Assembly (NCBI RefSeq): GCF_020882245.1
Contig: NC_083598.1
Coordinates: 33,951,858 to 34,015,857 of the forward strand
Source of the DNA: Rhopalosiphum padi
Lineage: Eukaryota; Arthropoda; Insecta; Hemiptera; Aphididae
Length of the DNA: 64,000 nucleotides
Direction of reading: 5' to 3'
Under the pieces are notes generated by a model. That model saw nothing but the letters and a program-made list of their open reading frames with translations. It was not told where the DNA came from and ran no database searches. Of this stretch, positions 50,473 to 63,100 are shown one piece after another. The position numbers and the translations under genes were made by a program. Position 1 is the stretch's first letter. Each line of letters begins with the position of its first letter.

Positions 50473-51236
50473 ATGTGCAGCAGTATAGGAAATAGCGTGT
50501 CGTTGTGCTCGAAAATCGACCGGTAACAATAATTATTATAATATTCATTTATATACAATTATCATTAATCACTATAAAATATAATATACTGACCTCTAAT
50601 ATATTAACAATCATATTAAATTATCTGAAAATCGATTTAGGAATTTAGGACGTGTCACGTACAATATTATACGACATGCGCATTGTCCACATTTGATGAT
50701 ATAGCATGTATACACATATATAAATATTGGAGTTTGACGTGTAGGACAGCGATTATCGAAACATAATCGTATTTTAATCGACAAAATATAATCGATTCTA
50801 ATTCATAGTTAAAGGGTCCATTTATATGTCGTAGATATGTACATCGACGGACAATTTTTTTTCTGTTTCTATACTTTTACTACATATTTAATTTCCGTTT
50901 AATGTAGATAATCGCAATTAGCCTGCTATAGATCTATAGTAGGTAGATACATCGTATCTGTACCTATTTGTATACATTATACGTATTATTGTAGCGGATT
51001 ATATCGTTATAATTATTTAATTAGGTATATTACAGACCGTCTGTTTTGCGGTGGTATTAAAAACATAAATGATATATCAAATTGATAAAAATTATTTTCT
51101 GTCTTTTTTCGTTTCCGTAATGTTAACATTGTTTGATTCATTTTTTTTTTTTAGAACGAAGAACCACCGAAGCTGCCAGCCTGGATTAGACGGTTCTAAC
51201 AGCCGACCTAGACCTATAACGGCTGTTCAAAATTGA
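50473..51236 (+). CDS. Small ORF 1 (43 aa) of a two-ORF spliced transcript
   Basis: Exons 50473-50522 and 51155-51236, joined across GTAACA...TTTAG in phase 2. The peptide begins MCSSIGNSVSLCSKIDRTKN and continues HRSCQPGLDGSNSRPRPITA to the stop. It has three cysteines, is basic, and shows no signal peptide or known domain. There is no ATG between the predicted initiator at 50281 and this ATG, and -3 is A, so it would be the first AUG read. The stop is in exon 2, 67 nt before the next junction. I do not recognise it. A chance ORF on a long non-coding RNA is the main alternative. Confidence 0.5.
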
Positions 51237-51275
51237 AGGAATAGCGCTTTTCAAAATCAAATCGACCTGCACATT

Positions 51276-52310
51276 ATGCAATACGCGGATTTCCGTCACA
51301 TCGGTAAGTCAAAATAATTTATTGACGATTTTTACTTCTAAAAACACTATTCCATCCACTTGAACGTATTTTAGTATTTATATTATTTTCATAAGGAATA
51401 AACTCGGTTTATACAGCCGTACAGGTTAAATAACATATTTTGATTCGCCACCACATTTATAAAATTGTTGGGTGAAATTAAAATTAATTTAAAACCAAAA
51501 TTAATCAATGTAGTTGATAATAAAATGTATTTGTTAATAGTTGTTACCATTCCATAGATTAGGTTAGGTATCAATGTGTATTTTTGTATAATTAATTCTC
51601 ACCTAATGGGATAGACAAAGATTTTTAGTCCTCGATTGAAAATAGGTGTTATGATGCTTTGAACCGCATTATGCCTTTTATCTTTAAGATTTTTTTTTAT
51701 TTTTGTTTCCAGATGAAATTTTTTTCATAATAATTATATATTATATTACATATAAATTAATTATAACGCATTTATTTTAACTGAACTCTAAAAAAATAAA
51801 TAACATTCAAAAAAACAATTTTAATAATAACAGTTTAATGTTATTTAGTGTATGCACATTTAATATTTTTATATTGAAAATTAAATTCATCGAATTAAAA
51901 CCTAATTAGTCGACTAACCACAATTAACAACCAATCTATAGTATTTTCAATCAAAAATTATTTCTTATATTCTAAAATGTATGAAGCCCCTAACCTAAAC
52001 CATATGAACGTTAAACTTCTTTTATTAGTTTCTGTTGTTTCTATAAACTAAGGAGAGTAAATTATTTAATTTTACTAGTAAACGTTTAGCAAAAAACAAT
52101 GTTTTTACCATATTCTTATAATATACAATTTATAATTAGACCTTAGAAAAAACTATTATTATGGTGATAATTATTTTTAAAATTTTAAAATAAATGAAAT
52201 TTTCATAATCGAATATATTACGATTATATGTTTCAGGAACTAAAATGAAGACTTCGACCGATATAACCATCAACAGGCCGAAACCATTGTTTCCAAAACC
52301 TAGTTGCTAA
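51276..52310 (+). CDS. Small ORF 2 (33 aa) of the same transcript
   Basis: Exons 51276-51303 and 52237-52310, joined across GTAAGT...TTTCAG in phase 1. It reads MQYADFRHIGTKMKTSTDIT, then INRPKPLFPKPSC and stop. Its ATG is the next AUG after the ORF 1 stop, 39 nt downstream, with A at -3. An in-frame TGA (51234-51236, shared with the ORF 1 stop position) bounds it upstream. Rich in Lys/Pro/Thr; no known domain. Reinitiation after ORF 1 would be needed to translate it. Splice-spanning coding in two different frames is suggestive but not proof. Confidence 0.42.
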
Positions 52311-52393
52311 ATAACCATGATTTATTATATTAATAAATCTAATGTATATAATTAAATATAAGCACTTTTCTTCCCTTGGTAGTTCGAAATGAA

Positions 52394-52506
52394 AGTTTCA
52401 AGAACAACCCCTACTACGTTTCAGTTAGGCAAACAAACTAACTTTTTGTATTTTTTACTCGGTACCTGAAATAAGTTTGCCTTTCGTACGGGGTTGATTG
52501 AAATCT
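52394..52506. repeat. Imperfect hairpin downstream of small ORF 2
   Basis: GTTTCAAGAACAACCCC and TTAGGCAAAC on the left pair with GTTTGCC and GGGGTTGATTGAAAT on the right. If the transcript ends near 52800, this would lie in its 3' untranslated region. It could equally be a short foldback element. Confidence 0.5.
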
Positions 52507-52776
52507 TACTTATATTGTGCTACTATTACTATCTTTCATTACATTTTGTCTGTAATTATTTTTATATTTATTTAAATACATTTTCATATATATGTATATT
52601 ATGTCATTGATGTATAAGAAATATAATAATAATTAATAATCATCTTTTAAATATATTATATTGTAAACCAATATAAAATAGATTTTATACAAACTATGTT
52701 TAAAAAAATAAATATTATTATGTTTAATTGATTAATACATATTTGTATAATATATATATTTAAAATGAAATTTTTT

Positions 52777-52782
52777 AATAAA
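52777..52782 (+). terminator. Candidate poly(A) signal of the two-smORF transcript
   Basis: AATAAA about 470 nt after the ORF 2 stop. An earlier AATAAA-like word lies near 52708-52714. Confidence 0.4.
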
Positions 52783-52799
52783 ACTCATGTATGTAACAA

Positions 52800-55700
52800 T
52801 TTAATGTTTTAACTATGTATATGATATGATTAGATTTAAGACCTGAGTGTTGAAATTCAAAACAATAAATTTAGGTAGTCAGATTTTCCGCAATTTTATC
52901 ATATTAAATAGCCTTTTGAATAACCTTTGGTATATTTTTAATAATTTTATATAGTTGGGTACTTCTACATATATTATATATGTATTATTCTAATTTCAAC
53001 ATTTTGTTAAAATGTTAAACATGAAACTAACTGACCAGTAAAAATTCATTGCGATTCATTAACTTCAGAAAAATTTTACTGTACCTAGTATCGAAAATTA
53101 AAATTGAATTCATATTTAATGTAATAATAATATATATGTACGGTTATTATTGTATTAATAATAATAACAAAATGTGTTTCTAATTTCTTTTTTCATTTCA
53201 AGTATAAATATAAAGGATATAATATAGTGGGTACATACATTTTTTTTTAATCGACTATAAATGATGAATATAATCAGGCTAACCTCACGATCATAGATTT
53301 CCGCGATTGTATAATTGTGTCAATGGATGAAATATGTTTGAAGTTGGTATGTTTTGTGGGACAAACCCGTCGGAAAGTTACCTTATAGCATTGATTATAA
53401 ATACTAGTATACTAGTATAATCAATGCTTATAGGTATGTTTCCAATCTTGTTTTGACATACTTATGACCATATGTAAAACAGCATTTTAAAAGTAATCTA
53501 AATAATTTCACACTCTACTTCCGGCTTCCGCTCACAAATATTGCATATTTCTTCTATATTGTTTATTATTACATATAATATATTTCCCATTTCCCGTAAG
53601 ATTAACATAAAAAATATTATGCGTTTTAACACGAAATATTTCTTATTCACTAAGTGACAATTGAGTCGCCTAGTATTTATATATCAGCTAAAAAAATACA
53701 CGAACCTTGGATTGAACCATTGAGTACCTATATTACACAATTATCAACAAACTGAATAAAATAATTTACTTCGATATAACCATAGGCTATAGCCCATGAG
53801 TAACATAAGTTAGTATAAGTAATAGTAAGTATTACATTGTGCTAATTTATAGTAAAATAACACTACATTTTTCAGCTTTCCAATGTTGTAGATATAGGTA
53901 TTCATAATATCAACGAAAAACACGAGTGGAGTCGAACTGTAATTAAGAATGTACGTAAAAACGAAAAGAAAATACATTCGGTATAAATGGTAATAAATGA
54001 TAATGGACACACGTATGTCACTTATTATTATAATATAATATAAATTAGTATTGGTTTAGTAATTTAGTTGATTAGTTACAGTTTACACGATTCTACATAA
54101 TGTACAATAATGGGCATAAATACGATAATACTATATAGTATATATAATATACCTACTACATTTTTATCAGATATCCTAATTTTCACTAAGCGATTTCATT
54201 CTGATCTTTAATTCTGATTTATTTTATTTAGCCCTGGAGACTGGTATTTATACGCCCCTTCCCTCCTCTCACAAAAATATATACGTGACTGTAGCTACAC
54301 TAAATGTATTCACTACAGGGTTATTAATTAATAATCTAGATAATATCAAATGTGTTGTAATATGTTGACATAAGTAAAATGCAATATTTCAATGGGCATT
54401 TAGGTAAGTACTATGTACAATACAAAAACATTAAGTTTATAGATTTTGGCCGGCATTAGAATATTAGATAGAGATGAATTTTAGAAATGATGGCTAACCG
54501 CGAGATATAGATTGATTATTATATTTTATCCCATAACAGAGCAGGCCACAATCTAATGAAATAAAAAGGTTAAGTATGATAAGTGATTAATCAAACATAA
54601 AGTTAATAACTTACAATTGAATTATACAAATAAAAACTCAAAAGAATAACAAAGTTCCTGGTTTGTAACTTTGCAAGTCACATAAGACGTGTCAAGGGAA
54701 TTTATAATAAATAGTTGTTAGAGGAAAAGAGAAAATAATAAGGAAAATTAGTTATTGTTTGGTGAGAGACAACTTAAACATTTTTAATCAATATATAGCT
54801 TGTCTTCAATCTGAAATGAAAAAATAGACTCAATGTTTTTCGGACAATAGTTTGCCACGAAGGGGACAGTCAATTTTGAGGATTTATGAAGTAAAACTAT
54901 TGTGACAGGTAATAAATATTATTGATATTAATTCACCGTATGATAGATGAACACACCGACTCTGCGCACGTATAGATTCCGGGACACGGATGTAGGATGA
55001 TATCTGGTGAAAAGAGCGGCAAACCCGTTAACCTAACTAAAAAATTTGCGCGCGTTTAAATATTTCAACAATCATCAACAACAATAATAATAATCATTAT
55101 ATTATTGTATCATTCAGTAAGTACCTATTCAAATAATCAAATGTATGCACTACTCAGTGTAATTGGCGCGTATAATAGAAGACAACGACCGTTGTACGTT
55201 GTTCACCCAAAAAGAAAAATTGCAAAAATAACGAATAACTATATACCTAATTAAAAATTTTAAATGAATTATCAATTAATTACTATATTACCTTTACTGT
55301 ATTTTGAACTTTTATCAGCATAATTTATTAAACAAAACATTGTCTCTGCTGATTTGGCCGTAGATATAGGTGAATATGTCTTACATGTTTTATTTATATG
55401 TTTAATTAATAATTCAAATACGTAATCCTACAACTTACTACTTAGTACTTACCACCAGTGCTCGAACTGGAAAAAAAATAGAAGGGACTAGAATGTCCAT
55501 GTTTAATTAAATACCTACTGTTTTTTATAATTAATTTACCAAATATACATCATAAACATCTTAAAAACTCTTCTAAAAACAAAATCTAGAATCACAGAAT
55601 AGATTTAATCTATTCGGTGGTTGAATGATTCATTTTTATGTGAATAAATTTTATATCACACGACTGTAGTTATCTCTTCTCGCTAGCCACCCCTGTACTA

Positions 55701-56230
55701 TAACGTCTATAACTGTCGGTTAGAATAATTCACGTTCAGAAAAAAAACAATCGTAATTCTTATCAAACACTTTATTGGTCTTTGTATTTATTTTATGTTA
55801 TAATTTTTATATATTATAGTTAGGTAATATCTCTTCTACCCTATTTTCTTATATTGTTATATACAAAAATGATTGTATGTTTGTTAATTATACTATATAT
55901 ACGGAACGACCGTAACCACTTATCTAATTGGCACCAAATTCTCTCAAAATGTTCAAGTTATTAAGATTTGATGAGAGTTAATAGCTACGTTTTTCAACCT
56001 CAATATAAGTTACTTTAATGCGAACTAGTGGCTCGTACAGAAATTACATTTTGGGATCAATAAAGTCAAATATTTTTTGTTTATAATACAGGATTGAGTG
56101 GATTGACGATAGACAAAAAAATGACCACGGAAATAAAAGTTCACGCGAGTGCAAACGGGCATTTGCCCTCCACTCTGCACTTCTGATATGATTTTAAAAA
56201 TTTAAAAATGTGTTATTGATTAAATAAACG
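52800..56230. other. Intergenic AT-rich DNA
   Basis: No splice-supported gene, RNA gene or definable transposon ends. A small ACGCCCCTTCCCTCC block near 54265 looks like a repeat fragment. Confidence 0.45.
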
Positions 56231-56237
56231 GTACTGA

Positions 56238-56930
56238 TTTGTTATAGCTCCGCCACGGCGAGTGAAAACTTTAGAACCCAGCCACTCGGGTTTGTTATAG
56301 CCCCATCATCAATATAACAATAAATACATTGATATACCTATGACCTATCATTAACCGATATATTGGACATGGTTCTACAAGTTTTTCTGACAGCTGGAAA
56401 GCTTATGCTAATTTGATACAACATGGATTTCAACATAATCAAGTTAACCATAGGCTTAATTTCGTGGACCCTAACTCAGAAGCTCACACACAAAATGTCA
56501 AGAGACTGTTATTGGGTTCGGCCAAATGGGGCAACAAAAAACGTATAGAGGTATACTGACAGAAATTTTTTAGACTTACGTGGTGAAATTTATGTGGCGA
56601 TCAAAACTAAACACTAGTGATCCGTTTGATACCATCTTAAAAGATATAGCAGCATTTTGGGAATCACAGAAACCATAATTTTTAACATTATAAATATTTT
56701 TTATACATTTTTTAATTTATTATTGTTTTAAAAGTATTATCATTATTCCATTTTTTAATTTTAATTTTTTTTTAATCATCGAATTATTAGATTATTATTA
56801 ATAAATAAACTCATTATTTTATATTTATACGATGTATTTATTGTTATATGGATGGCGGCCGGCGGGGCTATAACAAACCTGAGTGGCTGGGCTCTAAAGT
56901 TTTCACTCGCCGTGACGGGGCTATAACAAA
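56238..56930. mobile_element. Merlin-like DNA transposon relic with 67-bp inverted repeats
   Basis: Arms 56238-56304 and 56864-56930 are inverted repeats identical at about 63 of 67 positions. Each arm itself starts with TTTGTTATAG and ends with TTTGTTATAGCCCC, giving nested direct repeats. The interior carries a piece of an ISXO2/IS1016-type transposase (next entry), which defines the eukaryotic Merlin superfamily. No clean 8-9 bp duplication was found at the borders. Confidence 0.8.
56365..56650 (+). pseudogene. Merlin (IS1016/ISXO2-type) transposase fragment
   Basis: The frame reads SFSDSWKAYANLIQHGFQHN, then QVNHRLNFVDPNSEAHTQNV, before stops at about 56557 and beyond. This matches the conserved core of the ISXO2-like DDE transposase domain: an Asp in SDxWKAY, then His in VNH, NFVDP and AHTQ before the last acidic residue. 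The N-terminal part and the first catalytic Asp are missing, and stops interrupt the rest, so it is inactive. The tail still resembles the family's end-of-domain sequence (KFFRLTW). Confidence 0.75.
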
Positions 56931-58245
56931 CCAATACCAAATAAACTACTACTTATCAATTCCATTGAATTTTGACTTGAGTACAGATTTTTATTTTAGT
57001 TTACGTTTTGACTTTATTTTGTAGTTTGCAAAGAATAAACATTTTTTTAATGCCCTGTTTGGCGTTTGATTTTATTATGCCCTGTCTCCTTGATAAATTA
57101 TAACTTTTTCGTGGGTGCCAATAATAGTAGTCTAATATAAGTTCTGTTGCGATATAAACGTCTGGTTTTCAAATACTTTTTTTGCTGTAAATATATTAAT
57201 AATTATTAGATAATTTTATTAAACATCATTTAGATATATTTAAATGAAACATCTAATTCAAAATTCGAACGAATATTATTAGTTATCAGTGTTTATATTA
57301 TGGATGTAAATGTAATTGCTTTACAAAGTAATTTTCCATCTGGTATTTATTAGACTTGGCCATTTTAACAAATTATAAAATCTGATAGATTAATTTAATT
57401 ATTACAAAATTTTGTATTTAACATAGTCCCTGTACCTTATATACAAACCCATTATTATGGAAATATGAACTCATTATCCTTAGCATAAAGTTACATAAAA
57501 TGAAAAAAAATTAAAATTTAGTTCATACATATTGAAATACAGTATCATAAATATTTTTTTAAGTTCTTAAATAATTAAAATTTAATTTTTAGTTAGACGT
57601 TAAAATTGTTAGTAAGTATTTGCAAAGTATATTAATCTAAACAAAACAAAAATTGTATCTTAGTATTTTAATAAAATTACAGTAATGTATAAAATATTGC
57701 AGTTTAATCTTCATAATTCTTTATAAAAAATATAAATTAATCAAACACAAATAGTAGAATAGCTTTTTCAAAAATATTTTATGAAGCCATTTTAGGAAAG
57801 GGGAACCAATTATCTATTTTTCGCTTTTCCTATACAAGAAATATCAATTATTAATTAATAAATAGATAGATAGGTATATCGATAGACGCTATTATTGAAT
57901 TTGAGTTGTTGAATTGTTGAAATTCAACTTGAAACTCCACAGGAAAAAATGTTTTGTTTATGTAAATTTATAATAAAGAATATTATACTCCCGCGTGAAA
58001 GCAGAATATAGATTCTCTTTCTTTGAATGTACGGGTACCGAAATCTGGTCACACTGTTCTAGGTCAGCTGTTTGGGTGGTGCTGATAAGTGATAAAAACT
58101 CGTGGAATAATAATAATAACTTGCAAGTTGACTGTTTAACCTTCATCAGGTGGACGACTGTAAGATTTTCTTTCGTGGGAACTGTAAAATAATCGACATC
58201 GCCGTTTTTCTGGTTCATCCAGTCCGTTTTACATCATTGTTCAAG

Positions 58246-59338
58246 ATGGCTATCGGCGACTATCCCGTAGAATACAATCCCAAAGTGCACGGACCGTACG
58301 ATCCGGCTCGTTATTACGGCACACCCGACACACCGTTTTCTCAATTGAAACTTGGAGAGGTAACTATTTTTTTACTCAATAATTTAACCTTACTTACTAA
58401 CAAACGAACATGTTCCATGTTCGCATCTGACACATCGATTCGTTTAGATTTATTTTATTTTAGATTTGTACCTAAAACTACTGTGATAGTATACAGTAAT
58501 CAATGGCAATATCCTATATCCTTTGATTCGAATAGCTAATGACATAAAACTATTTTCTGATCAACATTTGATAATAGTGTTGGGTCCCCTGAGTAGTGCG
58601 TTTTAATGGAAACGACGCTGTAGTAACTACTAGCTGACCTCCGAGGAGTACTAACGATATTAAAATTAATTACACATTATCTTAATTATTATCCAATATC
58701 TGGATTGTATCATTAATCTATATTCTCGAGTCTAAACCTATATCTTTTGTTAGTATACTTGAAAATCTAAAATTAATAAAACCAAAGAAACACACCCTTT
58801 GTCCTTCATTATAATTTATATTTATTTATAACTTCCATACATGGACCTTTGATATGTAGAAAATACTAACGTTTATTGTTTATTAATTAATATTTATTTA
58901 AGAAATTTTATTTTAAATTGTATTTAATTTTATTTACAACATACTACGTATAAATTATTGTTCCTGATCTCTATTTGTATATTTTGAATTAATTGTAATT
59001 AACATAAAACAATTGTTTTGATTTACCTCATAGGTTATAATTTAAATGCCAGCTACCTAAAATACATTTTAACTACCAAATAAAATATTTAATAATAATT
59101 AGATATAATTTGTATTCAATATTTTTAGGTTACTGAATGGATTGGACGTCGTAACAAATCACCAAAAGCAATTGCTGGATTATTTTCCCGGGCTTATTGG
59201 AGATGGTCACACAAATATGTACAACCAAAACGTACAACAGTTGCTCCATTGATTCATATTCTTGCTGGTTCCATGATATTCTTCTATGCTATTAACTATG
59301 GCAAATTTGTTCATCATCGCAACTACAAACACCACTAA
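58246..59338 (+). CDS. ATPsynF: Mitochondrial ATP synthase subunit f (107 aa)
   Basis: Two exons, 58246-58359 and 59129-59338, joined in phase 0 (GAG/GTAACT...TTTTAG/GTT). The N-terminus GDYPVEYNPKVHGPYDPARY is the family hallmark, followed by the conserved LGRRN-like segment (here WIGRRNKSPKAIAG), SRAYWRWSHKYVQPKR, and one membrane helix (APLIHILAGSMIFFYAINYG). It ends HHRNYKHH. Subunit f is a small single-pass protein of the Fo stator region in the inner mitochondrial membrane, close to the a-subunit and dimer interface. Length is normal for insects. The ATG follows CAAG and begins the conserved block. AATAAA at 59408. It converges on the zinc-finger gene. Confidence 0.97.
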
Positions 59339-59407
59339 TAGTTAAATATTAAGCAGCAGAATTTATATTATTAGTCTGATAAACATGATGGTTTAAAACA
59401 CTCATAC

Positions 59408-59413
59408 AATAAA
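59408..59413 (+). terminator. Poly(A) signal of ATPsynF
   Basis: AATAAA 70 nt past the stop codon, followed by a second overlapping AATAAA-like word and then a T-rich run. Confidence 0.7.
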
Positions 59414-59419
59414 ATAAAA

Positions 59420-60185
59420 TACATGTATTTGAATTTCAAAACAACAAAATGTCTTTTTTTTAAAGTTAGTATCAATTTGTAATATTTATAGACATTAAAA
59501 AAATTATACTTAAAGAAAAGTTAATATTAATTATTACATGTGTCTGATTATTGTAGTCATTATTTCACATTAAGCCAATTAGTAGTGCTTTCAAGAAGAA
59601 TAACTATATTTATTTTAAAGATATGTTATGTTGTGTTCTCTCACTGTACTGAGTATATTTTTTATTTTAGCACCATATAGACATATAGTCTATATAATAT
59701 TTGTATAATATTATATTTTAGATGAAACTATTATAATGAAAACAACTTAAACCTTTTCTTAACTTCAAAAAATATCATGCTTGTGCTCTGGTAAATGAAC
59801 TAATTTAAAGTAGGAATATGAAAATAATCAAAAAACGGCTTCATTAATAAAAAAATAAAAAAATATGTTATTAAAATAATAATTTTTGGTAGGTAACATT
59901 TTTTAAAACATAAAGTACATAAAGTATCTTTTTAAACATTTGATGTTATTTTTTAACTATACAAATATATCAACATGACAACATATGCAAAATGCAATGA
60001 ACTGTATATTTACTCTAAATTGTTACCGAATGGTCAACCAGTATTTTTACTCAGCCATAGAATTATTTAACAATTATAACTATTGATTAACAAAATGCAT
60101 AATTTTATAAAAAAAACTACAATTAATATTAAATTTGATCTTAGCAATTGACTAATTGAAGATTAGAAAAATAAATAATATTTCG
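59420..60185. other. Convergent intergenic region
   Basis: Lies between the 3' ends of ATPsynF and the minus-strand zinc-finger gene, and probably holds the 3' untranslated region of the latter. A TTTATT (AATAAA on the minus strand) is present near 59610. Nothing else recognised. Confidence 0.45.
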
Positions 60186-60190
60186 TCACT

Positions 60191-63100
60191 TTAAGAAGTG
60201 TGAAATGTGTGTTGAAGATCTTCAAAGTCTAACATTCTCGTTTCTGTACTTAGTGTGTTATCAGTGTTGTTTAAGGGTTCAAACTGTTCTAAGCTTTTAA
60301 TGAACTCTTCAGTAGAAGTAGGAACTAGGTTCAAATCATTAGTGAAAACCTCATACACCCCGTGACTCATAAAGGAATCTGGTTGAGAAACGTTAGGAGC
60401 AGATGATGTGGATGCAATAGGATAATCTGAAAAAATATTTTTTTTTTACATTAGTAGTGTAAATATATATATACATATAATAGCAAATCGTAACCTACCA
60501 ATTATAGGTACACTTGAGTGTAAATGATCAGACATTGTGCGTAACCTTTCAGATACAAGACCATCTACACTTTCCAAAACTGCTTGATTTTCATCACATA
60601 ATATTGATTCTTCCATACTAGAGCTAAGTAAGAAATCTACCTTAGATGATTGACTATCAAAAAGATTTAAATGAATAGGGCTAGAGTGGCAATTTAAATT
60701 TTGTGGTACAGAAACTTCAGGTTCAATAGATTTTGCGGAGTCCATAGCCCAAACATTAGATTCTTGCTGCATTTCATAATCGTTATGAATATCTTTTAAA
60801 CAATAAGAGCCTTTTGGTAAGCCAAACAAATGTCCTAATGAATCATCTATGAACTAAAACATAAAATTTTTTTAATAAATGTATATCTATAGGGTAAAAT
60901 ATTTTGTAAATTTTACCATTTTACTGTTATCAATAGAATTAGATTCACAATTTGAAACAAATTTAAAAGATTTCGATAAACTTCTCAAATTCATGATTAG
61001 TGTATTTAACTCTTTTGAAAATGCTAGTAGACCATCACTTTCGAGTGTACTGGATAATAAATCCCAAACAGATATTGTTCCAGACAATGATTTTATAAGG
61101 TTGGTTTTTTTCAGATGTTTCATTATCTAATAAAATACACAAATACAAATGTATTTAACTAAATTACAGAATTTAATTTTATGATATGGTTGTACTTGTT
61201 TCATATGAAATTGCAAATTTTTTTTGGTCTTGATATAAGCACAGTTTCGATTTTTTAAGACTTCTGTTTGAGTTTGAGTTTCTTTTTTACTATTAATTAT
61301 ATTACCTAGAATATTAATAAAACATTATTTGATTTTTATAAAATATCATTACTGTCTACAAAATATCAAAGATAGATTACTATTTATTGGTGTTTCGTTG
61401 AGGTTTTCAAAAATATCTTGTAACTCTGAATCCACTTGTTTTTCGGCTGTGTTTATCTTGTGAGTAGGAAATCTTTCAAAATGTTCTTGCATTCGTTTCT
61501 GGCCTAAATAAGTTTTACCACATCCTCCACAAATAAAATCTGATTTAACATTGTATTTTACTTTTTTTCTACTAATGATATCTGGAAAAATATATTAAAG
61601 TTTAAACTTCAATATTTTATACACATAAAAATTACATGTAACATTGTATATATTGTTTGTAATATTAAGTATAGTAATATACTAGTTTATTTTATGAAAA
61701 TAAATTAAATTGCATTTGAAAAAACAGAATAAATCGGAAAGTAGTTATTATATACAGTTGACTCTCGATAATTCAAAGTAAATACTCAGTCCCTTGAAAA
61801 TCACGCGGTAATTCGAACAAAAATAATGCATTTAAGTACACTCAGTAATTCGAAATTAAATTTTGGGAAAATTGGCCACTAACATTTGACAATTCGAAGT
61901 ACCAAAAGTTCAACGCTCGGAAATTCAAAGTATATATTCAAAAATGCAACTAAATTCAATGAAGCAGAAAACCATTACAGATTTTTTCAAAAAATAATAA
62001 TCTTTTATAATGATAATTAAATTTACATAGTATAATCATTATATAGTTTAATTTAAAATTTAAAAACAATAAATAACTCTAATATGTACCACCTAATTAA
62101 TTTACTGAAATTATTAATATGTACAATAATAAAAAACAAAATATTTTTCTTAACTATAATTCAAATTTTTTTTTGCCCTCTCTTTATTTCGAACTCTCGG
62201 TAATTCGAAGTTTTTCAACAGTCCTGTCAACTTCAAATTATTGAGTCGACTGTACAATATTACCAAAATGTAGTAACTAATAAATAATAATTATAAAATT
62301 TATCATCAGCCAACCAACAGGTAAATTGTAATTCAAATAAACAAAATGGATTGGAATATATAATTATAGTGATTTGATCCACATGAAAATATTTTCATTT
62401 CATTGTTAAATCTTATATTTAACAAGAAATATAATTAGTAAAAGCTTGTAATGAAATTTTGAAACTTATTTCCAGATATATTTGAAAGTTAAGTGATTCA
62501 TTTCATATGTACAGTGAAACCTTGATAACTCGAACCTCTATAAGTCAAATTTTTATCTTTGCCCCGGACTGATTCGAATTATCTAGCTCCATTATATTTA
62601 ATATTTGCGTCAACATAAATTTGTTTTGATCTTATCAAAACTGAACTATACATTAATAGATAAAGCTAGTGGTGCTAAGTTAGGAAAGTTCAGTCGTAAA
62701 TAAAAATAAGGTAATATGAAAATATTTTTGATAACTTTAAGTTTTACATTTTTTAACAAATCTCACACAACCTTCTCATTAATCACCATCATTTCATTTT
62801 TATGAAAATATTATTACACCTGACATGTAACTGATAACAAAATGTTAAGACATGCACAAAAAAGATTCTCTATCCCTATTCCCTGCAGTATAGATTAAAA
62901 CCTATGACTTAATTTTAAAGAATGATACATTCTTTTAAACTTTAATTGTAATCTATACATAGAAAACAAACATTACCATTATTGTCAACTATTAAAAACG
63001 AGTTCTTTTTGGTTTCCATTGTGCTTTCACCATTTAAAAAGTGTTTTGGAGGTTTACACAAGCGACCAGACTTTGTAGATGTTAATGGGTACTCTATAAT

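Noticed and set aside
58150..58539. 129-codon ORF starting upstream of ATPsynF
   Set aside because: It begins in the 5' leader and runs through the GTAACT donor into the intron. Only 58246-58359 of it is real coding sequence.
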